Source: an uncultured Persicitalea sp. (lineage in GTDB: Bacteria > Bacteroidota > Bacteroidia > Cytophagales > Spirosomataceae). From it: 5,801 nucleotides of DNA. Below the pieces are notes generated by a model that was not told the DNA's origin, did not search any database, and worked only from the letters and a program-made list of their open reading frames with translations. The stretch spans positions 1 through 5,801 of the forward strand of contig CATMVR010000363.1 in the NCBI GenBank assembly GCA_950075905.1, in the 5' to 3' direction. Shown here piece by piece: positions 1 through 5,801 of this stretch (position 1 is the stretch's first letter; every line of letters begins with the position of its first letter). The position numbers and the translations under genes were made by a program.

Positions 1-133
1 CGCCATGCTCGCGCCAGCTCTTGGCCAGCATGAATTCCTCGTTCGGCTCCAGCATCGGGAACCGACGGATCTCATCCAGGTAACGTGAAAGTCCGCCCTC
101 CGCGGACATGACGGGCAACGACGCAGTCGCCAT
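1..133 (-). CDS. rpoH: RNA polymerase heat-shock sigma factor RpoH (sigma-32), N-terminal 44 codons, cut by window edge
   Basis: RpoH directs core RNA polymerase to heat-shock promoters (chaperones, proteases) in the cytoplasm. Translation from the ATG at 133-131 gives 44 residues starting MATASLPVMSAEGGLSRYL and continuing into the segment EIRRFPMLEPNEEFMLAKSW. The GLSRYL-x-EIR-x-FPMLEP-x-EE-x-MLAK-x-W-x-EHG pattern is the conserved N-terminus (region 1.2) of proteobacterial RpoH, and the short MATA-type leader before it is typical of alphaproteobacterial members. The start is fixed by a strong AAGGAG-type ribosome-binding site seven bases upstream and by agreement with the family N-terminus. 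The rest of the protein, normally about 290-300 residues, lies beyond the left edge. High GC and a canonical Shine-Dalgarno site set it apart from the Bacteroidota genes to the right, so it probably comes from a different organism. The identification rests on remembered family sequence, not a search. Confidence 0.88.
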   Translation of the reverse strand, partial: MATASLPVMSAEGGLSRYLDEIRRFPMLEPNEEFMLAKSWREHG

Positions 134-140
134 GCTCGTA

Positions 141-147
141 CTCCTTT
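141..147 (-). promoter_or_regulatory. Strong ribosome-binding site of rpoH
   Basis: Read on the minus strand, AAAGGAG lies seven bases before the ATG at 133. It is a near-perfect Shine-Dalgarno sequence at ideal spacing and decides the rpoH start. It also argues for a proteobacterial rather than Bacteroidota source, since none of the three Bacteroidota genes here has such a site. Confidence 0.8.
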
Positions 148-149
148 CC

Positions 150-171
150 GGCTCCCGCCGAGCGGCGAGCC
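150..171 (-). promoter_or_regulatory. GC-rich hairpin directly upstream of the rpoH ribosome-binding site
   Basis: On the minus strand GGCTC, a single bulged G, CCGC, loop TCG, GCGG and GAGCC form a nine-base-pair stem closed by a three-base loop. The stem ends two bases before GAAAGGAG. No run of T follows, so it is not an intrinsic terminator. Its position next to the ribosome-binding site makes a role in the rpoH leader RNA possible, but only the base pairing is seen. Confidence 0.5.
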
Positions 172-176
172 AACCA

Positions 177-193
177 CCCGATGTTCCATCGGG
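177..193 (-). repeat. Perfect 7-bp inverted repeat in the rpoH leader
   Basis: CCCGATG (177-183) and CATCGGG (187-193) are exact inverted copies around the spacer TTC. In RNA read from the minus strand this is a seven-base-pair hairpin with a GAA loop, five bases upstream of the second hairpin at 150-171. It could also be a small protein-binding palindrome. No T-tract follows on either strand, which argues against a terminator. Confidence 0.55.
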
Positions 194-290
194 CAGGATC
201 GTCCGGTGCTGTGCGTTGACGACGACCTTCGCCCTGTCGCCCGCGATGACACCCTAGCGGCGCCCCTTTAGCCATCCGCTTTCGCAACGC

Positions 291-296
291 AGTATA
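291..296 (-). promoter_or_regulatory. Possible -10 element (TATACT) for rpoH
   Basis: TATACT on the minus strand differs by one base from the sigma-70 -10 consensus and stands out in a GC-rich stretch. It lies about 160 bases upstream of rpoH, so a transcript from it would carry both leader hairpins. I see no convincing -35 hexamer at 16-18 bases (the best is a weak TTTCCG), nor a sigma-32 consensus, so this stays tentative. Confidence 0.22.
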
Positions 297-341
297 GACG
301 ATGCGAGGGTGGCGGAAAGTGGGCAGCGCAGCAAAAATTGG

Positions 342-545
342 TCACAGGATCGAGAGTTCTGCTTGCAAACGTGCAAACTCGGCCGGTGGTTCCGACTCGA
401 AGCGCAATTCTTCGCCGGTGACCGGATGCTCGAAGCCGAGTGACTTGGCATGCAACGCGATCCGCTTGCGAATCCATCGCGAATGCATTGCCTGTTTGGT
501 TTTGTAGCGAGGATCACCAAGAACCGGATACCCGGCGTCTGCGAA
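342..545 (-). pseudogene. C-terminal 67 residues of an RluA-type RNA pseudouridine synthase (5' part missing)
   Basis: RluA-family enzymes isomerise uridine to pseudouridine in rRNA or tRNA. Only the tail is present: FADAGYPVLGDPRY, then KRIALHAKSLGFEHPVTGEE, then LRFESEPP, ending in ELSIL and a TGA at 344-342. The blocks GxPxLGDxxY, IALHAxxLxFxHPVTGE and F-E-x-P-P are the final conserved motifs of the family, in the expected order and spacing. The catalytic RLD motif and the whole upstream core are absent. It joins in frame to SusD sequence at about 545. In alphaproteobacteria a pseudouridine synthase gene often precedes rpoH on the same strand, as I recall, which fits the neighbour here. 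However, the KTKQ segment after the GDPRY block is not what I expect of a typical alphaproteobacterial RluD, so the source organism is uncertain. Confidence 0.78.
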
Positions 546-1253
546 AGCCGCCTTGACGGCATCGGAGTAGCGTTTGAGGGAGAGGTACGTTTCTGCCAGC
601 AGGTGATAGGCCGCCAGATTGTTGATTTCTCCATCGCGCACTCTGGTGATGCCGGGCAGATTGGCGGCGGCAAATTCAAGGTCCTTGGCTGCCTGCTGGT
701 ACGTAGCCTCGCGGGTAGTCCGGGTATAATCCGTTTTGGGTGAGCCTACTTCTTCCAGCTCGATGGGTACCCCACCGTACAGATGGGCGAGGTTGCGGTA
801 CGCAAGTCCCCGGAACAGTTTGGCCCGAGCCTCCACCAACGTTTTCTGATTGGCCGTTAGTTTTGATTTGGTAAGCCGGTTCAGAATAATGTTGGCGCTG
901 GATATGATTTTGTAGTACTGCTGCCAGTGAAACCGCGCCTCCACCGAATTAGGGGTGAGGGTGGCCGGGTAGCTGCCAAACCGCTGATTTAATTGCTGGG
1001 CTCCGTTATATCCCAGGTCGGTGCCGTAGTGGTAGTCCATGGGCCGGTGCTCACCGTCCGAGAGGGTGCCCCGGGTCAGGTCATACAGAGCATAGATGGC
1101 TGAATTGAAGTCGCCTTCCGTGACAAATGAATTCTCCGGGCTGGCAAAGTCCAGGGGTATTTCCTGCAAAATTTCTTTTTCGTCGCAGCTCGTTACGGCC
1201 AGCGCCAGGGCTAGTGTGATCAGCCCTACGGGTATATTGAGTATTTTTTTCAT
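342..1253 (-). CDS. RagB/SusD-like outer-membrane lipoprotein, N-terminal half, read in frame into a foreign tail
   Basis: SusD proteins are surface lipoproteins that cap the SusC transporter and capture glycans or other nutrients. The ATG at 1253 gives MKKILNIPVG and a hydrophobic segment to the lipobox VTSC with Cys-23. The acidic DEKE that follows resembles a Bacteroidota lipoprotein export signal. The SusD N-terminal domain then runs to about residue 236, with helical TPR-like blocks such as YYKIISSANIILNRL, EARAKLFRGLAYRNLAHLYG and LAAYHLLAETYLSLKRYSDA. A TTG nine bases upstream could extend the frame, but the ATG begins the normal signal peptide. The gene starts 20 bases after SusC ends, the usual SusC-SusD pairing. 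From residue 237 the frame is the tail of a pseudouridine synthase, not SusD. A complete SusD is about 450-600 residues; this frame has 303, so the ligand-binding C-terminal half is missing. SusD identity is strong; the fused product is almost certainly not functional. Confidence 0.85.
   Translation of the reverse strand: MKKILNIPVGLITLALALAVTSCDEKEILQEIPLDFASPENSFVTEGDFNSAIYALYDLTRGTLSDGEHRPMDYHYGTDLGYNGAQQLNQRFGSYPATLTPNSVEARFHWQQYYKIISSANIILNRLTKSKLTANQKTLVEARAKLFRGLAYRNLAHLYGGVPIELEEVGSPKTDYTRTTREATYQQAAKDLEFAAANLPGITRVRDGEINNLAAYHLLAETYLSLKRYSDAVKAAFADAGYPVLGDPRYKTKQAMHSRWIRKRIALHAKSLGFEHPVTGEELRFESEPPAEFARLQAELSIL
530..560. other. Breakpoint between Bacteroidota SusD and pseudouridine synthase sequence
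   Basis: On the minus-strand frame, residues up to KRYSDAVKAA (codons to 546) fit a SusD helix, and from FADAGYPVLGDP (codons from 545) they fit the end of an RluA-type enzyme. Related enzymes have IRVQFA- or IRVHLA-like sequence just before the GxPxLGD block, so the switch falls at or within a few codons of 545. No insertion-sequence end, direct repeat or att-like site is visible at the join. The exact base cannot be fixed without reference sequences. Confidence 0.72.
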
Positions 1254-1273
1254 GTGTTTCAAAGAAATTTAAA

Positions 1274-4200
1274 TTAAAAACGTACATCAAGACCCACTGA
1301 AAGTCCCCTCATCACGGGCCGGCCGCCGGTGTCCAAACCGCTGCCCGTTTCCGGATCCCAGCCCACCCAATCCGTCCAGGTAGCCAGGTTTTTGCCACTT
1401 ACAAACACCTTGATACCCTGGAAACCAATTTTCTTGGCTACGGGTGCACCCAAAGCATAGGATAGAGTCACGTCCTGCAGGCGCACAAAGCTACGATCGC
1501 CGTAGAAGTTGTACTCGGTGGCGGCAGCCTGGTTCAGCTCCCGGTAGCGGGCGTTCGGATTAGAAGGGGTCCAGTAGTCAAGCTCGCGCCAAAAGTTGTT
1601 GCGCCGGATGTTGTCGCCAATGCCCAGGCCATTAGGCATATTGAGCCCCAGATAGCTATCCCGACCGCCCTGAATAGAGTTGATGAAAAAACGGAAGGTG
1701 AAATTACGGTAGCTGAATTCGTTGAGGATACCAAAGTTGTAGGCTGCTTCCCGGCGACCCCGGATTACCCGGTCGTTGGCGTCCACGAAGCCATCGCTGT
1801 TTTGATCAATGATGCGGTGCGTTCCCACGAAAAACCCCTTGGGAGCCTCTTCACCCAGCTGAATGATGCCACCCGATTCGTAATCAAAAATGGCACCGAT
1901 CGGCTGACCGATAAACAGGCCATTGGCCACCAGATCATCCTCAATACCATCCTGATTATTGTCCTGCCCCAGCAGCGATACAATCCGGTTGCGGTTGGCG
2001 GCCAGGTTGAAGTTGATATTCCATTTCAAGTCCTTGGCGGCGAGAACCTTGCCATTGATAATAAACTCAACCCCTCGGTTGGCGATGTTGCCCACGTTGG
2101 AGGTAATCTGGTTGAAGCCCGTTATTTCCGGAATATTGACGTTAAAAATCAGGTCGTTGGTGGTGGTGCGGTAGTAGTCCACGCTACCCGAAATCCGATT
2201 TTTCAAAAGCGAGTAGTCTAACCCGAAGTTAAAACCCGTGGTGGTTTCCCACGACAGGTTCGGGTTGGACAGGGTAGTGACCAGCTGTCCGAATTCGGTG
2301 GAGCCTCCCTCGCCGAAGACGTAGGCTGGAAAGCTGTTCAAACGGGCCAGCGACGAGTAGCGGTTGACCAGGTTGCCGTTGGTGCCGTAGGAACCCCGGA
2401 ATTTCAGCAGGTTGATGGCGGGTGTTTTCAGGAAGTTTTCCTCGCTCAGCACCCAGCCGAAGCCGATGGAGGGGAAGAGGGCGGTTTTTTTATTATCCGC
2501 AAAACCTGAAAACCCGTCCCGCCGCAGCGTGGCCGTCAGCAGGTACTTGTAGTTGAACTCGTAGTTGATTCGTCCGGTCTGGTAGAGGTAGCTTTCGTCC
2601 CAGGCTCCCGAGCCGATGTTCTGGATGGTACCCAGGCTCAGGTCGTTGTAGCGGAGGCGCAGGTTGCTGTAATTGGTGCCCGTGGCGGTCGTTGACTCGA
2701 AGTTCCGCTCGCGGCGGCCCGCCACCAGCGTAATGTCCAGGTTATGGAGGTCTTTGACTGATTTCTTGTAGTTCAGGATATTGTCCAGCGTCCAGTCGTA
2801 GGAGTTGGTGTTTATTTTTGAAGCTCCACCAGCGGCCCCGTTGGAATACGGGTTACTGGTGTAATTCCGATCCCAGGAGTAATTGTGGCCGTAGTTGAGC
2901 CGGTAGGTAAGACCTTTCACGAAGGGTACGTCGATGTTGGCGTAAAAATTTCCAAACAGGTTATTGCGCTTGTCAAAATTATCGGCCGCCGCTACCAGAA
3001 ATGGATTCGAAATATTGGCCCCCGTTGGATTTAGAATGAAATTACCATTTTCATCGGTCGGCTGCACTAGGGGAGGCATGATGGTAATGCCACTAAGTGC
3101 GGGTGAAACACCCGAGAAATCGGAAAAAGAAGCGAAGGTCTGCGCCCCTACCTTGAACCATGGGAAAATTTTGTTCTCGATGTTTATACGGGTGGTAATC
3201 CGCTTGAACTTGTCATTCATCACGAAACCCTTCTGATTGGTATACCCTCCCGAAAGGTAATAGGACATCTCGTTGCTCGACCCCCGGACGCTCAGGTTGT
3301 GGCTGGCAATAAACCCGGGATCGGTGGTGTTGTCCCACCAATCGTAGTTACTGCCATTCTCTATTCCCGCTCGCAGCGGTGGATCACTAATGACGTCATT
3401 GATGTCAAAATCCGGATTAGGCGTGGTAAAATCCGGGCCCAGGAACGCCAGCCGCCAGTCTACATCGGCGCTTTTTTTCAGAAATCCCTCCCGATCCAAA
3501 AGATTAAGGGTATTACTGGGAGTTTGGGTGGTATAGCTTCCGGTGTAGTTAAAAACGGGCTTGGAAGCTTTCTGACCTCCCTTGGTCGTAATCAGAATGA
3601 CCCCGTTGGCCGCCTGCGCGCCAAAGATGGCCATGCTGCTGGGATCTTTCAGAACGTCCACCGATTCGATGTCGCTTGGATTAAGATCCCCCATGCTACC
3701 CGTAAAAATTATACCATCCACCACCAGCAAAACGTTCTGATTGCCGTTGATCGTGGTGCGGCCCCGAATGGAGATGGAAGGACTTTGCCCCGCCGTGGTC
3801 ACCTGGCCAATGTTCAGGCCCGGTACCGTACCCTGCAGCGACTGGGCAAGGTTGACATTGGGCGACTCCCGGAAGGCCTCAATATCGGCACGTACCACCG
3901 AGCCCGTCAGGTCACTTTTCTTCTGGGTTCCGTAGCCTACTACCACCACCTCTTCCAACGATTTGGTATCAACTTTGAGAGATACGTTCAGGTTCGAACG
4001 GTTATTTACTGCTACTTCCTGGCTCAGGTACCCCACAAAGCTGAATACCAGCACGGGAGTGCCTGATTCGGGGACATCGATTTGAAACTTCCCTTCCGAA
4101 TTGGTGGTGGTACCTTTCTGGGTACCTTTCAGCACCACGCTCACGCCGGGCAGGCCGGCGTTGTTTTCGTCGGTGACGGTACCTGTAAGCGTGATATCAG

Positions 4201-4618
4201 CGGGCGGATGGACTACATCGAGCCTGCCCTGTTCCTTTCGGTTGTCTGTACCGGGGGCTTTCCTTTTCAGGATAATGCGCTTGCCCACTACCTCGTACGT
4301 AATGTTGTTGGGCAGCAGTAGTTTGTCCAGTATCACCACGATTCTTTCCTGGGTAGCATTTAGCGATACCTTTCGTGAAGTCGGAATGAGATTGGGGCTG
4401 TAAGAGAATCTTACTTCGGAATCTTTCTCGATCAGGGCAAGTACGGCTTCAATCTCGAGATCGTTGGCCCGTACCGAAATCCGTTGATCGAGCAGTTCCT
4501 GGGCTGATACCGCCACAGCCAGTGAAACATTGGCAAAGATGGCAGCAAGGCAAACGGGCAGGAGAGACCAACGCATAACGTTGAAGACAAGTTTTCGGGT
4601 AGGCTGTTTTTTTTGCAT
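1274..4618 (-). CDS. SusC/RagA-family TonB-linked outer-membrane transporter with N-terminal STN signalling domain
   Basis: This 1114-residue protein imports substrate delivered by SusD through the outer membrane, energised by TonB. A signal peptide (about 1-40, ending AVSAQ) is followed by an STN domain (about 45-118), which marks transducers that signal to a FecR partner. Next come a carboxypeptidase-regulatory-like domain (about 142-220, LTGTVTDENNAGLPGVSVVL), the SusC signature LEEVVVVGYGTQKKSDLTGS (221-240), a plug domain (about 235-350, with SIRGR, LLVVDG and ANGVILITTKGG) and a 22-strand-type barrel ending in Phe. An acidic loop, DQNSDGFVDANDR (938-950), resembles the calcium-binding loop common in SusC proteins. 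The frame is open further upstream to 4822, but the ATG at 4618 starts a proper signal peptide and avoids overlapping fecR. It lies 31 bases after fecR and 20 before susD. The length is normal and the gene looks intact. The substrate cannot be inferred, because no enzyme gene is in the window. Confidence 0.95.
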   Translation of the reverse strand: MQKKQPTRKLVFNVMRWSLLPVCLAAIFANVSLAVAVSAQELLDQRISVRANDLEIEAVLALIEKDSEVRFSYSPNLIPTSRKVSLNATQERIVVILDKLLLPNNITYEVVGKRIILKRKAPGTDNRKEQGRLDVVHPPADITLTGTVTDENNAGLPGVSVVLKGTQKGTTTNSEGKFQIDVPESGTPVLVFSFVGYLSQEVAVNNRSNLNVSLKVDTKSLEEVVVVGYGTQKKSDLTGSVVRADIEAFRESPNVNLAQSLQGTVPGLNIGQVTTAGQSPSISIRGRTTINGNQNVLLVVDGIIFTGSMGDLNPSDIESVDVLKDPSSMAIFGAQAANGVILITTKGGQKASKPVFNYTGSYTTQTPSNTLNLLDREGFLKKSADVDWRLAFLGPDFTTPNPDFDINDVISDPPLRAGIENGSNYDWWDNTTDPGFIASHNLSVRGSSNEMSYYLSGGYTNQKGFVMNDKFKRITTRINIENKIFPWFKVGAQTFASFSDFSGVSPALSGITIMPPLVQPTDENGNFILNPTGANISNPFLVAAADNFDKRNNLFGNFYANIDVPFVKGLTYRLNYGHNYSWDRNYTSNPYSNGAAGGASKINTNSYDWTLDNILNYKKSVKDLHNLDITLVAGRRERNFESTTATGTNYSNLRLRYNDLSLGTIQNIGSGAWDESYLYQTGRINYEFNYKYLLTATLRRDGFSGFADNKKTALFPSIGFGWVLSEENFLKTPAINLLKFRGSYGTNGNLVNRYSSLARLNSFPAYVFGEGGSTEFGQLVTTLSNPNLSWETTTGFNFGLDYSLLKNRISGSVDYYRTTTNDLIFNVNIPEITGFNQITSNVGNIANRGVEFIINGKVLAAKDLKWNINFNLAANRNRIVSLLGQDNNQDGIEDDLVANGLFIGQPIGAIFDYESGGIIQLGEEAPKGFFVGTHRIIDQNSDGFVDANDRVIRGRREAAYNFGILNEFSYRNFTFRFFINSIQGGRDSYLGLNMPNGLGIGDNIRRNNFWRELDYWTPSNPNARYRELNQAAATEYNFYGDRSFVRLQDVTLSYALGAPVAKKIGFQGIKVFVSGKNLATWTDWVGWDPETGSGLDTGGRPVMRGLSVGLDVRF

Positions 4619-4649
4619 ATTGGATTGGGTTGTAGGAATAAGAATAAGG
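4619..4649 (-). other. 31-base fecR-susC spacer without a recognisable promoter
   Basis: The spacer reads CCTTATTCTTATTCCTACAA and further A/C-rich bases up to the susC ATG. I see no Bacteroidota -7 element (TAnnTTTG), terminator hairpin or Shine-Dalgarno site. Co-transcription of fecR and susC is therefore the simplest reading. Confidence 0.4.
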
Positions 4650-5774
4650 TCAGGGTTGGCAGCCTTTGCCGCTGATGATGATCTGTGCGTCCAGAATACG
4701 ATAGCTGGCTTCAATGCTTCGGCAGATAATATCCAGCTTTTCGTAGGGAGGCACACCGTCGAGGTCGGAAGTAAACTGACAACCGGCAAAGGCTTTCTCA
4801 TCGTAAACAATGTCCAGGCCATAGGCTTTTTCGAGGGTAGCCAAAACTTCAGAAACGGGTTCGGCCTTGAAAACGAAGGAAAAGCGGGGCAGATCGGGTG
4901 CGGTTTCGCTCAAAAGTACGGGATGATCTACAAGCCCCTTGACCAGCCTGATTTCTTTGCGTGAAAGCACCGCCTGCTGGTTGGGAAGAAGCAGGATACC
5001 CTCGCGTTCACGAATACTGATATTTTCCTGTTTGCCTATCTGATCGTTCACAGACACTGATACACGCCCGGTCCTGACCTTCACCTCCACGCTTTCATCT
5101 TTCTGATAGGCTCGCACGGTAAAACTTGTGCCCAGTACTTTGGTGACCAACTCATTGGCATATACGAAGAAAGGTTTGTCCGGATTTCGGGCTACGTCAA
5201 AAAACGCTTCGCCACTGAGGTACACCTCCCGCTTCGTGCCAACGCCGAAATTTTTAGCGAAACTGACGCGGCTTTGGGGCTGTAACGTTATGGTGCTGCC
5301 GTCGGCCAGAGCAATGGGTATTGGGTCAGAAGTATCATTTTTTCTTTCAATCAGGGCTGATTCGGATTTCCTGAGGTTGGTTTCGTAGGAGATTGTGTCA
5401 GTTTGGGTACTGGAACCGGAAAAGAAAAAATAGCCCAGTAGGAGCAAAATGGAAGCCGCTGCCGCCCAGGCCGTCCAGTTTGTGAATGACAGAACAGGAG
5501 TAGTATCCTGGTTCGAGATCGTACCTTTGATTTGCCGGAAAACAGCTTCTTCGTGCAGATCGGAAGAAGCCTTCTTTTCAACCTGTTGTTCAATTCCCAG
5601 CAGAAAATTGGTAGCGGCAATGACCTCCGGCTTTTTTTCAGGGTGTTTTTCGAGGAAACCGCGCCAAAAGGCATCCAGTTCTGCGTCGGGTTTACGCACC
5701 CAGCGTCGAAAACTGGCGTTTTCAAGAAAATCGTTGGTATTGAAATTTTCAAACTCCATAGGGGAATAGTCCAT
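4650..5774 (-). CDS. FecR-like anti-sigma factor (FecR domain plus DUF4974)
   Basis: FecR-type proteins span the inner membrane, hold an ECF sigma factor through a cytoplasmic N-terminus, and receive the signal from an outer-membrane transducer in the periplasm. The 374 residues show a cytoplasmic anti-sigma region (about 1-98, with FLENASFRRWV), one membrane segment (about 100-119, WTAWAAAASILLLLGYFFFS), and a FecR domain (about 155-225) with LADGSTITLQPQSRVSF, REVYLSGEAFFDVARNPDKP and VLGTSFTVRAY. A C-terminal DUF4974 domain (about 298-370) contains FKAEPVSEVLATLEKAYGL. The length is normal for Bacteroidota. A second ATG at 5759 begins MEFENFNTNDF, which resembles other family starts, so the true protein may be five residues shorter; neither start has a ribosome-binding site. 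It sits directly upstream of the STN-bearing SusC, its likely signalling partner. The usual ECF sigma gene is not in the window and would be expected upstream, beyond 5801. Confidence 0.94.
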   Translation of the reverse strand: MDYSPMEFENFNTNDFLENASFRRWVRKPDAELDAFWRGFLEKHPEKKPEVIAATNFLLGIEQQVEKKASSDLHEEAVFRQIKGTISNQDTTPVLSFTNWTAWAAAASILLLLGYFFFSGSSTQTDTISYETNLRKSESALIERKNDTSDPIPIALADGSTITLQPQSRVSFAKNFGVGTKREVYLSGEAFFDVARNPDKPFFVYANELVTKVLGTSFTVRAYQKDESVEVKVRTGRVSVSVNDQIGKQENISIREREGILLLPNQQAVLSRKEIRLVKGLVDHPVLLSETAPDLPRFSFVFKAEPVSEVLATLEKAYGLDIVYDEKAFAGCQFTSDLDGVPPYEKLDIICRSIEASYRILDAQIIISGKGCQP

Positions 5775-5801
5775 TTGGCCCTAAGGAGACAGCGAAGATC
5801 G
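5775..5801. other. 27-base right edge upstream of fecR
   Basis: The remaining bases hold no complete gene. They could belong to the spacer, or to the end of the ECF sigma factor gene that normally precedes fecR in this type of locus, but they are too short to tell. Confidence 0.3.

Larger units (their letters stand above)
134..341. other. Intergenic region between the pseudouridine synthase tail and rpoH
   Basis: These 208 bases contain no coding frame I would defend. The rpoH ribosome-binding site, two adjacent hairpins and a possible -10 element occupy them. No tRNA, terminator with a T-run, or repeat array was seen. GC is about 64% up to base 300 and then falls to about 57% over 301-540 by hand count. 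That fall could mark the edge of the leader or a second join between sources. Confidence 0.5.

Noticed and set aside
177..193. Intrinsic terminator for the pseudouridine synthase gene
   Set aside because: The hairpin is perfect, but no T-run follows on the minus strand; the next bases are TGGTTGGCTC.
254..679. Minus-strand open frame of 141 codons across the join
   Set aside because: It overlaps the SusD/Rlu frame in another phase and has no family resemblance or plausible start site.
342..1253. A genuine new fusion protein linking nutrient binding to RNA modification
   Set aside because: The catalytic half of the pseudouridine synthase and the C-terminal half of SusD are both absent. The two parts belong to different cell compartments and different phyla, so an artefactual or accidental join explains it better.
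3299..4066. Plus-strand open frame of 255 codons opposite susC
   Set aside because: It lies wholly antisense to the well-supported plug and carboxypeptidase-like domains of SusC. Its translation shows no recognisable domain, signal peptide or ribosome-binding site.
4619..4822. Upstream extension of the susC frame by 68 codons
   Set aside because: The extension overlaps the end of fecR and reads as out-of-frame sequence. The ATG at 4618 starts a normal signal peptide followed by the STN domain.
4530..4964. Plus-strand open frame of 144 codons over the fecR-susC boundary
   Set aside because: It is antisense to the FecR C-terminus and the SusC signal peptide. Its hydrophobic stretch is only a reflection of those coding sequences.

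Overview
The window is a composite of sequence from two, possibly three, bacterial sources, with every supportable gene on the minus strand. From about 546 to 5801 it looks like a Bacteroidota genome. A Cytophagales/Spirosomataceae-type organism is my best guess, from the STN-carrying SusC protein, the FecR/DUF4974 anti-sigma factor and the lack of Shine-Dalgarno sites. The leftmost ~300 bases are 64% GC by hand count and carry the start of an alphaproteobacterial-type rpoH.

In transcription order (right to left), the Bacteroidota part holds three genes: a FecR-like anti-sigma factor (5774-4650), a SusC-family TonB-dependent outer-membrane transporter with an N-terminal STN signalling domain (4618-1274), and the start of its SusD-like surface lipoprotein (from 1253). 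Gaps of 31 and 20 bases suggest one operon. Logically this is a nutrient-uptake locus controlled by cell-surface signalling: substrate is bound by SusD and imported by SusC, the STN domain contacts FecR across the periplasm, and FecR controls an ECF sigma factor. The sigma gene is not in the window and would be expected just beyond the right edge.

The SusD reading frame is broken near 545. After about 236 residues of normal SusD N-terminal domain, it continues in frame into the last ~67 residues of an RluA-type RNA pseudouridine synthase, ending at 342. Then come a 208-base non-coding stretch with two adjacent hairpins and a strong ribosome-binding site, and the first 44 codons of rpoH (heat-shock sigma-32), cut by the left edge. 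A pseudouridine synthase gene upstream of rpoH on the same strand is, as I recall, an arrangement seen in alphaproteobacteria.

The simplest reading is a chimeric contig, or less likely a real recombination, joined near 530-560. The in-frame SusD-Rlu product lacks the second half of SusD and all of the Rlu catalytic core, so I do not regard it as a new fused enzyme. I found no RNA genes, mobile elements, CRISPR arrays or clearly new system.
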